Shown here: one piece after another, positions 7,945 through 14,499 of the stretch
Position numbering within the stretch: the first letter of the stretch is position 1
How the letters are laid out: each line of letters starts with the position of its first letter
Source: DATGQT01 sp033720695
GTDB taxonomy: Bacteria > Bacteroidota > Rhodothermia > Rhodothermales > Rubricoccaceae
Length of the DNA stretch: 22,276 nucleotides
NCBI GenBank assembly: GCA_033720695.1
Contig: JAWWCA010000027.1
Location: 1 to 22,276 of the forward strand
Reading direction: 5' to 3'
The notes under the pieces: model-generated
What the model was told of the DNA's origin: nothing
What the model saw: the letters and a program-made list of their open reading frames with translations, nothing else
Database searches by the model: none
Translations under genes and position numbers: made by a program

Positions 7945-9732
7945 CTATGAGCCGCCGAGGAGATCGGCGAGGTTGAGCCGGAGCGTGCGCGTCTCTCCGG
8001 CTCGCGCCGTTACGGTGCCGGTCCAGGTGCCGAGGCCGGGGTGCGTGAGCCGGATGGGGTGGACGCCCGGGGCGAGGATGACCTGCCGCTGCGGCGGCAC
8101 CGCCCCCAGCGCCTGCCCTCCCACCGACACCTCGGCCCAGGGGTGCACCTGGATCGTGAGGCGCGCCACGCCTTCCCAGAGCGAGACCGCCAATCGCTCC
8201 TCCGCGCCGCCCTCTACGGTGACCTGTCGCTGCACGACGGGAAACTCGGGGTTGCGCAGCTCGACGCGGTGCGGCCCCGCCGGGAGGGCCTGCGCCGTCA
8301 CGAGCGAGCCTTCCCCGATGCGGCGGCCGTCCACCCACACCTCGGCCCACGGCTGCACGGCGACGGTGAGCCGTCCCGGCGCAGGGTCGGCCGGCTCCGC
8401 CGGAAGGGGAGCGGTCCGATCCGGCAACGCATCCGGTTCTGGGAGTCCGGAGGCGGAGGGCTGCAGGGGCGCCGGTCCGGGCGGAACCTCCTCGCGTGAC
8501 GCGTCGGTTGGTTCCTCCGCGGCGTCCCCCTCCGGCGCGGTGTCAGCGGGGGGAGGGGGAGCGGCGGCGAGGAGGGTGTCGGAGGGCAGCGCCGGTAGCG
8601 TCACCGCGAGCGAGTCGGGCCGATCCGTCTCTGCGACCGTCGGCCGATCCGGGTCGGAGGGGAGGGCGACGAGCGCGAGCGCTGCGAGGGCGGCGAGGCC
8701 GAGGACGAGCCCCCCCGTCCATGCCGCCCGGCGGCGGGGGGCCGGCGCAGGGGCGCGGTCGGCAGCGGGCGCGCGTTCGGGCGAGGGCGACGCCGCGGCC
8801 TCGTCGGCCCCCGCGGCCGGCTCCGAGGGGGCGACCAACTGGGCGGTGGCGAGAGTGGGGGGCGCCGGACGGGCGGCGCGGTAGGCATCGGGGTCGGCGA
8901 GCCAGGCGGCGAGGGCGTCGGCGTCGGCGCGGAAGCCGGTGCCACGGAGGGCGGCGCAGGCGTCCAGGGCGTCGGCGGCGGCCGAGGCCGATGGCCGCCC
9001 GGACGGTTCCCGCGCGAGGAGCTGCTGAGCGACGTCCAGGAGGTCGGCCGGCAGGCGGAGGTCGCTGCGCAGCGCGGGGAGGGGGTCGTGGTGCAAGGCC
9101 GCGTCGAGGGCGGCGGGGACCGTCGGCGCCGGGAAGGCGGGGCGGCCGGTGAGGGCCTCGGCGAGGACGGCGCCGAGGGCGAAGAGATCGGCCGCCGGGC
9201 CGACGGCCTCGCCGCGGACGCTCTCGGGGGCGAGGTAGCCGGGCGTCCCCCGCACCTCGCCCGCCGCCTCGGCCGTGTCCACGCGGGTGGCGAGGCCGAA
9301 GTCGGTCAGCTTCACGCGGCCGTCGTCGCCGAGGAGGACGTTGGCGGGCTTGAGGTCCCGGTGGAGGAGGCCGGCGGCGTGGGCAGCGCCGAGGCCCCGC
9401 GCCGTCTCGGCGGTGACCCAGGCGGCGAGCTCGGGCGGGAGCGGCCCGTGGGCGTCGAGCGCCTGCGCCAGGCTCCGGCCCTCGACGTACTCCGTCACGA
9501 GGTAGGGCCGCCCGTCCTCCTGCCCCGATGCGTACAGCGCGACGACGTTGGGGTGCTCCACGGCGGCCACGGCGGCGGCCTCGCGCGCCAGCCACGCCCC
9601 CAGCGCCGGGTCGGCGGCCGCCTCCGGCGTGAGCACCTTCAGGAGCACGACGCCCCGCTCGGGCGCGTAGCCTTTGTAGACGACGACGGCGTCGCCGCGC
9701 GCCAGCTCGGCGAAGGGCCGGATGCCCGCTAT
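7945..9732 (-). CDS. Transmembrane Ser/Thr protein kinase with two C-terminal PEGA domains (start codon uncertain)
   Basis: This is a Hanks-type kinase. Numbering from GTG 9648, the ATP lysine is K4 (LLKVL), the helix-C glutamate E23, the catalytic loop HRDLKPAN 96-103, DFG 116-118 and APE 140-142, so the catalytic core looks active. A Pro/Ala-rich linker leads to one membrane helix (about 310-330). After a further low-complexity stretch come two PEGA domains (about 424-490 and 493-560) with QPWAEVWVDG and HPWAEVSVGG cores, predicted to lie outside the inner membrane. GTG 9648 is the first standard start, but kinase N-lobe homology continues upstream (ELARGDAVVVYKG, a degenerate glycine loop) to about 9732. 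No ATG, GTG or TTG occurs in that frame back to a stop at 9805-9807. I end the feature at ATA 9732. The gene follows the sigma-54 activator on the same strand and is probably co-transcribed with it. Confidence 0.85.
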   Translation of the reverse strand: MAGIRPFAELARGDAVVVYKGYAPERGVVLLKVLTPEAAADPALGAWLAREAAAVAAVEHPNVVALYASGQEDGRPYLVTEYVEGRSLAQALDAHGPLPPELAAWVTAETARGLGAAHAAGLLHRDLKPANVLLGDDGRVKLTDFGLATRVDTAEAAGEVRGTPGYLAPESVRGEAVGPAADLFALGAVLAEALTGRPAFPAPTVPAALDAALHHDPLPALRSDLRLPADLLDVAQQLLAREPSGRPSASAAADALDACAALRGTGFRADADALAAWLADPDAYRAARPAPPTLATAQLVAPSEPAAGADEAAASPSPERAPAADRAPAPAPRRRAAWTGGLVLGLAALAALALVALPSDPDRPTVAETDRPDSLAVTLPALPSDTLLAAAPPPPADTAPEGDAAEEPTDASREEVPPGPAPLQPSASGLPEPDALPDRTAPLPAEPADPAPGRLTVAVQPWAEVWVDGRRIGEGSLVTAQALPAGPHRVELRNPEFPVVQRQVTVEGGAEERLAVSLWEGVARLTIQVHPWAEVSVGGQALGAVPPQRQVILAPGVHPIRLTHPGLGTWTGTVTARAGETRTLRLNLADLLGGS

Positions 9733-9828
9733 CGTGGGGTGGCTGGGGATGGGTGTGGGGGAGAGGCGAGGGGACAGGGTACAACGCGCGACGCGTGGCG
9801 TTGCTCATGCGGCCGCGCGCCGGGGCGC

Positions 9829-11352
9829 TCACCCCTCGCCGTCCTCCCACTCCTTGAGGCGGTAGTGGAGCCAGCGGCGCGAGACCCCGAGCGCACGCGC
9901 CGTGGCCGAGACGTTGCCCTCGTGGTGCGCGAGGGCCTGCTCCACGTGCCGGCGCTCGACCTCCTTGAGCGGGAGCTCGGGGTCGAACGACGGGCCGGCC
10001 TCGCCCTCGGGGAGGCGGAGGTCCGCCGGCGCGATGAGCTCGCCCCGCGCCATCACGGCCGCCCGCTCGACGGTGTTCTCGAGCTCGCGGACGTTGCCGG
10101 GCCAGCGGTAGCGCTTGAGGGTGTCGAGAGCCTCGGGCGTGAAGCCCCGGAGGTGCGCACGCGAGCCCGTCGCGAAGCGGTCGAGGAAGTGGGCGGCGAG
10201 GAGCGGGATGTCGTCGCGGCGCTGGCGCAGGGGCGGGAGCTCGATGGCGATGGTGTTGAGGCGGTAGTAGAGGTCCTCGCGGAAGTGCCGCCCGGCGATC
10301 TCCTCGCGGAGGTCCTTGTTGGTGGCCGAGATGACGCGGACGTCGACCCGGCGCACGGCGGTGTCGCCGACCCGCTTGATCTCGCCCTCCTGGAGCACGC
10401 GGAGCAGCGAGGTCTGGAGCTTCGGCGAGAGGTCGCCCACCTCGTCGAGGAAGATGGTCCCGCCGTCGGCCACCTCGAAGAGCCCCTTCTTGTCGGCGAC
10501 GGCGCCGGTGAAGGCGCCCTTCTTGTGCCCGAACAGCTCGCTCTCGAGGAGCTCGTCCGGGAGCGAGCCGCAGAAGATGGCGACGAACGGCTGCTTGGCG
10601 CGGTGCCCGTTGTAGTGGATGGCGCGGGCGATGAGCTCCTTGCCCGTGCCGCTCTCGCCGCCGAGGAGGACCGTGGCGTCGGTGTCGAGCACGCGCGTGA
10701 CGGTCTCGAACACCTCGCGCATCCGCGCGCTCTGCCCGATGATGCCGTCGAAGCCGTGGGCGCGCTGGACCTCCTTGCGGAGGTGCCGGTTCTCGTTGCG
10801 GAGCGACTGGTACAGCTCGGCGTTCTCGATGGCGACGGCCGCCTGGTGCGCGAAGGACCGGAGGAACGGGACAGCCTCGCGCGTGAACCGCCCCCGCTGC
10901 GTGACGGAGTCGAGGTAGATGGCGCCGATCTGGCGCGCCTTGATCCGGAGCGGCACGCACGCGATGGACTGGATCTTCTGGAGCACCACGCTCTGGGACG
11001 AGCCGAACCGCTCGTCGGCGGCGGCCTCGTAGAGGAGCACCGGCTCGCCGGTCTGGAGCACCGCACGCACCACGCTCGCCGAGCCCTGCGTGAGCCCCTC
11101 GAGCTCCTCCTCGGCGAAGTTGCGCTGCGCGCGCACCGAGAAGCCCGCCTCGGCCTGGTCGTCTTCGAGGAAGACGAAGCCCCGCTCGGCGTCGAGCGTC
11201 TGCATGGCGATCTCGAGCACGGTCTCGAGCAGCCGTCCCGGCTCCCGGACAGAGTTGACGGTGGCGGCGATCTCGGAGAGCGCTTCGAGCGAGGTGCGGG
11301 TGCCGAGGCTGTCCGGATCCACGGAAGGCAGCACGGTGGCGGGGTCGGGCAT
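9829..11352 (-). CDS. Sigma-54-dependent transcriptional activator (GAF - AAA+ - Fis HTH)
   Basis: 507 aa from ATG 11352. An N-terminal GAF domain (about 22-178) is the sensory part; there is no receiver domain, so it is not a classical response regulator. The AAA+ domain has Walker A GESGTGKE (232-239), the sigma-54 contact loop GAFTGA (279-284), Walker B GGTIFLDEVGD (297-307), and the downstream RxDVRVISATNKDL and FREDLYYRLN motifs. A Fis-type helix-turn-helix (about 466-503, GNVSATARALGVSRRWLHYRLK) closes the protein. One deviation is FCGSLP where the family usually has NCAALP. The protein hydrolyses ATP to remodel RNA polymerase-sigma-54 at -24/-12 promoters. Three such promoter-like sites occur in this window, including one before this gene. 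Its signal is unknown; the kinase encoded just downstream is a plausible modulator. Confidence 0.95.
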   Translation of the reverse strand: MPDPATVLPSVDPDSLGTRTSLEALSEIAATVNSVREPGRLLETVLEIAMQTLDAERGFVFLEDDQAEAGFSVRAQRNFAEEELEGLTQGSASVVRAVLQTGEPVLLYEAAADERFGSSQSVVLQKIQSIACVPLRIKARQIGAIYLDSVTQRGRFTREAVPFLRSFAHQAAVAIENAELYQSLRNENRHLRKEVQRAHGFDGIIGQSARMREVFETVTRVLDTDATVLLGGESGTGKELIARAIHYNGHRAKQPFVAIFCGSLPDELLESELFGHKKGAFTGAVADKKGLFEVADGGTIFLDEVGDLSPKLQTSLLRVLQEGEIKRVGDTAVRRVDVRVISATNKDLREEIAGRHFREDLYYRLNTIAIELPPLRQRRDDIPLLAAHFLDRFATGSRAHLRGFTPEALDTLKRYRWPGNVRELENTVERAAVMARGELIAPADLRLPEGEAGPSFDPELPLKEVERRHVEQALAHHEGNVSATARALGVSRRWLHYRLKEWEDGEG

Positions 11353-11384
11353 CGGGGGCGGCGGGGTGGGAAAGCCGGCAGGAA

Positions 11385-11400
11385 GGCAAACCTGAGGCCA
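11385..11400 (-). promoter_or_regulatory. Candidate sigma-54 promoter of the sigma-54 activator gene
   Basis: On the minus strand the site reads TGGCCTCAGGTTTGCC. It keeps the TGGC and TTGC cores of the -24/-12 consensus, with GG and GC separated by 10 bases. The predicted transcription start is near 11374, leaving a 22-nt leader before ATG 11352. This fits autoregulation of the activator. The match is weaker than the one at 12632-12647. Confidence 0.45.
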
Positions 11401-11536
11401 AGGGGGGTGGCTCTCGGGGGGCGCGACAGAGCGGCCCTTCCTTTGCTCTGGGGGTGGGCGGAGGGGCGCCGGCGCCTGGAGGTGCGCACGCCATGCGCGC
11501 CGTGCGCAGCCTGGTCACAAACCCCTCGGCTCGGGA

Positions 11537-12562
11537 TCAGTTCGGCGGCACCGTGAAGCCGGCCTCGAACGAGCGGGCGAGGTTGCCGAACGCGTCCACC
11601 GCCGAGACGAACCACTGGTAGTTCCCGGGCACGAACGTCGCCATCCCCTCGGTGATGGTCACGTCCAACCGATCGCTCGGGATCTCGTCGAGCGTGAGCA
11701 CGGGGACGCTCTGGCCGGCGGTGGGCACCAGGAAGATCTCGATCCGCCACGTGAAGGCGTAGGGGAGCGAGAAGGCCTCCCACGACATCGTGAAAGGGGG
11801 GGCCACGAGGTCCTGCCCGATCGTCTGAGGGAAGACGGCCTCGGGCGTCGACTCGACGATGCGGGTGACGTGGGCGTCGTCGCCGCGCGAGGTCGCGCCC
11901 TGCTGGTCCGTCACCTCGATGTAGAGGTTGCGCCCGAGGAGGTCCTGGAGCCCCACCGGCAGCTCATCCTCCGTGAACGTCCGGGCAAAGGCACCCTCCT
12001 CGCCCGAGACGGCCAGGAGGGGCGCGCGGAAGCCGTCGAAGTCGGGGATGACGAGGTCCACGGCGGCGACGTCGCCGAGCCCGTCGGGGTCCGCCACCGT
12101 CGCTGCGACGACGAGGCGGGTGAACATCTGGGGTGGGGGGTAGAACCGGTTGATCTGCTCGGTGTGGACGCGCTGTTCGAGGACGAGCGGGAGCGCGTCG
12201 AGCGAGAGCACGAGCGGGGGCGTCGGCTGCGCCGGGGCCACGGTGAGCGCGGTGTCGGCCGGTGTGTAGCCAGGGGCCTCGACCGTGAGGGCGTAGGGTC
12301 CTGGCTCGACGTCGGGCACGCGGAAGCTGCCATCGGCGCTCGCGACCGCGACGACCTCCACGCCGCCGCCCTCCGGTTGCAGCCGGATGCGGGCGCCGGC
12401 GACGCCCTCGGAGGGCCGCGACGCCCGCACGACGACGCCCACCACCTCGCCGTCGTCGTCGAAGGCGTCCGAGAGCGGGTCGAACGGGTTGCCCCGCTCG
12501 GCATCGGCGAGGCAGCCGGCGAGGCCGACGCTGAGGAGGGCGAGGAGGAGGCGGAGGTGCAC
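11537..12562 (-). CDS. Lipoprotein with carboxypeptidase-regulatory-like beta-sandwich domain
   Basis: 341 aa from GTG 12562. This start is chosen because it places a lipoprotein signal correctly: hydrophobic core LRLLLALLSVGLAGC with lipobox LAGC and lipidated cysteine at residue 17. An in-frame ATG 33 codons upstream would put a long charged stretch before the signal and run to the edge of the neighbouring promoter. Residues about 39-125 look like a carboxypeptidase-regulatory/SdrD-B-like fold (GVVVRASRPSEGVAGARIRL, DGSFRVPDVEPGPYALTVEAPGY). The rest is beta-rich and ends in an Ig-like strand pattern (NYQWFVSAVDAFGNLARSFEAGF). It is probably attached to a membrane on the periplasmic side or at the cell surface. 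It is divergent from the cytochrome b gene (98 bp between starts) and upstream of the sigma-54 activator. Function unknown. Confidence 0.85.
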   Translation of the reverse strand: MHLRLLLALLSVGLAGCLADAERGNPFDPLSDAFDDDGEVVGVVVRASRPSEGVAGARIRLQPEGGGVEVVAVASADGSFRVPDVEPGPYALTVEAPGYTPADTALTVAPAQPTPPLVLSLDALPLVLEQRVHTEQINRFYPPPQMFTRLVVAATVADPDGLGDVAAVDLVIPDFDGFRAPLLAVSGEEGAFARTFTEDELPVGLQDLLGRNLYIEVTDQQGATSRGDDAHVTRIVESTPEAVFPQTIGQDLVAPPFTMSWEAFSLPYAFTWRIEIFLVPTAGQSVPVLTLDEIPSDRLDVTITEGMATFVPGNYQWFVSAVDAFGNLARSFEAGFTVPPN

Positions 12563-12582
12563 GAGGCGGGGGGAGGGCCACA

Positions 12583-12591
12583 CATAAGGTA
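12583..12591 (-). promoter_or_regulatory. Possible Bacteroidota-type -7 element for the lipoprotein gene
   Basis: The minus strand reads TACCTTATG about 20 bp before GTG 12562. It resembles the TAnnTTTG -7 box of the primary sigma factor in Bacteroidota. I cannot identify a convincing -33 partner, so this is a weak call. Confidence 0.25.
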
Positions 12592-12631
12592 GCGGAATTC
12601 GCCGGGCGAGCGCGAGGCGCTTCGCGGTCAC

Positions 12632-12647
12632 TGGCACCGCCTTTGCA
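12632..12647 (+). promoter_or_regulatory. Sigma-54 promoter (-24/-12) of the electron-transfer operon
   Basis: TGGCACCGCCTTTGCA matches the sigma-54 consensus TGGCAC-N5-TTGCW at every defined position, with exactly 10 bases between GG (12633-12634) and GC (12645-12646). It stands in the 98-bp divergent region, directly before the cytochrome b start. The predicted +1 is near 12658, only about 3 nt before ATG 12661, so the mRNA would be almost leaderless. The GAGGGAG at 12648-12654 would not be transcribed. A sigma-54 activator gene lies about 1.3 kb away. Confidence 0.7.
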
Positions 12648-12660
12648 GAGGGAGCCCCCA

Positions 12661-13602
12661 ATGACGACCGCTCCCCCCGCCCCGTCGCCGGCCCGCACCG
12701 CTCGCCCGGCAGGTCCCCCGCCGTCGGCGTTCCGCCAGAAGCCCACCGCGTGGGCCCGCGTCTACCATGCCGCCCTCGGCCTGACGTGGGTGGCCGTGGC
12801 CGGCTTCTTCCTGCTGTGGGGGCTGGACTACTACCTCCTACCGCTCCCCGAGCGCCCCTGGGCGCCCGGCCACGATCTCTTCAAGCCGACCGGCCTCGTG
12901 GGCAACCGGCTCGCCGTCGTCGGCACGGCCATGATCGCGAGCGGCGTGGGCTCCTACATGCTGCGGAAGCGGTGGGGCCGGCTGGCGGGGCTGGGCAAGC
13001 TCCGCCACTGGCTCTCGTTCCACATCTTCCTCTGCACGCTCGGCCCGTTCCTGGTCCTGCTCCACACCTCGTTCAAGGTGGGTGGCCTCGTGTCCATCGC
13101 GTTCTGGAGCATGGTGCTCGTGGTGTCGAGCGGGGTCGTGGGGCGGTATGTGTACGTCCGCATCCCGAAGACGCTGGGCGGGCAGTTCCACTCGATGCAG
13201 GAGCTGGAGGCGGAGCGGACGGCGCTGCTGGCCGAGGTCGAGGCGAGCGGGCTGTCGGCGGCGCAGCGGTCGCTCGTGCTGGCCGAGCCGCCCGAGCCGC
13301 GGGGGCTCCTCCACGCCCTCTGGCTCGCCGTCCGGTTCGACCTCGGCGGCTGGGTGCATCGCCGCCGTCTCCGGGCCGCCCTCTCCGACGCCGGGCTCGA
13401 CGCGACCGCTCAGGCGCGCGTGCTCGCGCTCGACGGGCACGTGCGGCGGCTGGGGCAGCAGCGAGCGCTCCTCCTCCCCTTCGGCCGGCTGTTCCGCTAC
13501 TGGCATACCTTCCACCTCCCCCTCGCCATCGTGATGGCGCTCATCCTCCTGGTCCACATCGGCGTCGCCATCGCCTTCGGGTACGGATGGACGCCGGCGT
13601 GA
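12661..13602 (+). CDS. Di-haem b-type membrane cytochrome (cytochrome b / ferric-reductase-like)
   Basis: 313 aa from ATG 12661. A proline-rich cytoplasmic start is followed by about five membrane helices (around 38-60, 83-103, 117-137, 143-165, 284-308). Helix 3 (RHWLSFHIFLCTLGPFLVLLH) carries H121 and H135, and helix 5 (YWHTFHLPLAIVMALILLVH) carries H285 and H299. Both pairs are 14 residues apart, the spacing that stacks two haems across the membrane in b-type cytochromes. A charged loop of about 110 residues between helices 4 and 5 is predicted cytoplasmic or docking. The likely role is to move electrons across the inner membrane, from quinol or from the flavoprotein at the operon end, to the periplasmic c-cytochromes. 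It is the first gene of the operon behind the sigma-54 site. Exact donor and family name are unresolved. Confidence 0.85.
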   Translation: MTTAPPAPSPARTARPAGPPPSAFRQKPTAWARVYHAALGLTWVAVAGFFLLWGLDYYLLPLPERPWAPGHDLFKPTGLVGNRLAVVGTAMIASGVGSYMLRKRWGRLAGLGKLRHWLSFHIFLCTLGPFLVLLHTSFKVGGLVSIAFWSMVLVVSSGVVGRYVYVRIPKTLGGQFHSMQELEAERTALLAEVEASGLSAAQRSLVLAEPPEPRGLLHALWLAVRFDLGGWVHRRRLRAALSDAGLDATAQARVLALDGHVRRLGQQRALLLPFGRLFRYWHTFHLPLAIVMALILLVHIGVAIAFGYGWTPA

Positions 13603-13636
13603 GGACGGGCCGCTGGCCCTCCTAGCCCCCTTGCCG

Positions 13637-14326
13637 ATGCAGCTCTCGCTCCGCCAACAGTTCGCCGTCCTCGGCGCCGCGCTCGTCGCGCTCGTCGCGC
13701 TCGTGCTCGTCCAGGGCGCCGCGCCGCCCGCACCGGCCTCAGCGCCGCGGCTCACCCCGGAGGCCGCGGCGCCCCCGGCCCCCTCGGCCGACAACGTGGC
13801 GCCAGCGTTCCATGCGCAGCTGAGGACGCTGGAGGCCCGCATCGAGGAGGCGCCGCGCGACACCGCCGCGCTCCTCCAGCTCGCCCGCCTCCACCAGGAC
13901 GCCCACCAGCTGGACGAGGCCGCGGATACCTACGAGCGCCTCCTCGCGATCGCGCCGGACCACCGGCAGGCCCACCTCGACCTCGCCCTCGTCTACGCCG
14001 AGGGGGGACGCCCCGACGACGCTCGTCGCGCCACCGAGGCCCTCCTGGCCCGTCACCCCGACGACCCCGCGGGCCGCTACAACCTCGGAGCCCTCGACGC
14101 CAACGCAGGCGACCTCGACGCGGCCCGCCGGGTCTGGACAGGGGTCGCCGCGCAGACCTCGGACCCGGCGCTCGCCGAGCAGGCCCGCGCCTCGCTCGCC
14201 CAGCTCGACCCCCTGCCCGCCTCCGCGCCCGCCTCGGGCGGGGCGACCTCTCCGTCGGCCTCCGGAGCCCTCCCCGCCGGGCACCCGGCCCTGCCGCGCC
14301 TCGAGCCCATCCTGGTGCAGCGGTGA
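13637..14326 (+). CDS. Membrane-anchored TPR protein (CcmH/NrfG-like)
   Basis: 229 aa from ATG 13637; TTG 13631 is in frame two codons earlier. One N-terminal helix (FAVLGAALVALVALVLVQ) anchors the protein. An Ala/Pro linker leads to three or more TPR units between about residues 55 and 185 (TAALLQLARLHQDAHQLDEA, HLDLALVYAEGGRPDDARRA, GRYNLGALDANAGDLDAARR). A Pro/Ala-rich tail ends the protein. TPR proteins of this design hold apocytochromes for haem attachment (CcmH/CcmI/NrfG family). Between cytochrome b and two multihaem cytochromes, an assembly or docking role is a reasonable inference, not proof. The gap from the previous gene is 34 bp. Confidence 0.8.
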   Translation: MQLSLRQQFAVLGAALVALVALVLVQGAAPPAPASAPRLTPEAAAPPAPSADNVAPAFHAQLRTLEARIEEAPRDTAALLQLARLHQDAHQLDEAADTYERLLAIAPDHRQAHLDLALVYAEGGRPDDARRATEALLARHPDDPAGRYNLGALDANAGDLDAARRVWTGVAAQTSDPALAEQARASLAQLDPLPASAPASGGATSPSASGALPAGHPALPRLEPILVQR

Positions 14327-14403
14327 GAGGAAGAGACGACAGGCTGTGGGGTATGCGCGCGTACCCCCTGCTTCTGTTGCTATCGCTCCGCTCAAGGCAA
14401 CCG

Positions 14404-14435
14404 GAGCTGTCCCCCTTGATCAAGGGGGACAGCTC
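14404..14435. repeat. Perfect 32-bp palindrome (extragenic palindromic element)
   Basis: The sequence from GAGCTGTCCCCC (14404-14415) through the centre TTGATCAA to GGGGGACAGCTC is its own reverse complement over all 32 bases. The CCCCCTTGATCAAGGGGG core is of the kind that recurs as dispersed palindromes in many bacterial genomes. It sits in the strip between the TPR gene and the first multihaem cytochrome and could form a strong hairpin in the mRNA. Confidence 0.85.
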
Positions 14436-14455
14436 GCGCGTGCGGAGGGCGTGCG

Positions 14456-14497
14456 GCGGGTATGAGCGCGAACAGGGCGGGTATGAGCGCGAACAGG
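14456..14497 (+). repeat. Two exact tandem copies of a 21-bp unit
   Basis: GCGGGTATGAGCGCGAACAG plus one G occurs at 14456-14476 and again, identically, at 14477-14497, immediately before the GTG start at 14500. If translated it would read GYEREQG twice, but it most likely lies in the leader. Each copy contains an out-of-frame ATG. Confidence 0.8.
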
Positions 14498-14499
14498 GG

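Noticed and set aside
8543..11556. Very long open frames (991 aa minus, 822 aa plus) across the kinase and activator
   Set aside because: Arg/Pro- or Glu/Val-rich shadows; the true frames carry complete kinase and AAA+ motifs in order.
14323..14499. N-terminal extension of the first multihaem cytochrome from GTG 14323
   Set aside because: It would translate a palindrome and a tandem repeat and bury the signal peptide; GTG 14500 gives a normal signal. It is not fully excluded, because GTGA overlaps are common at coupled genes.
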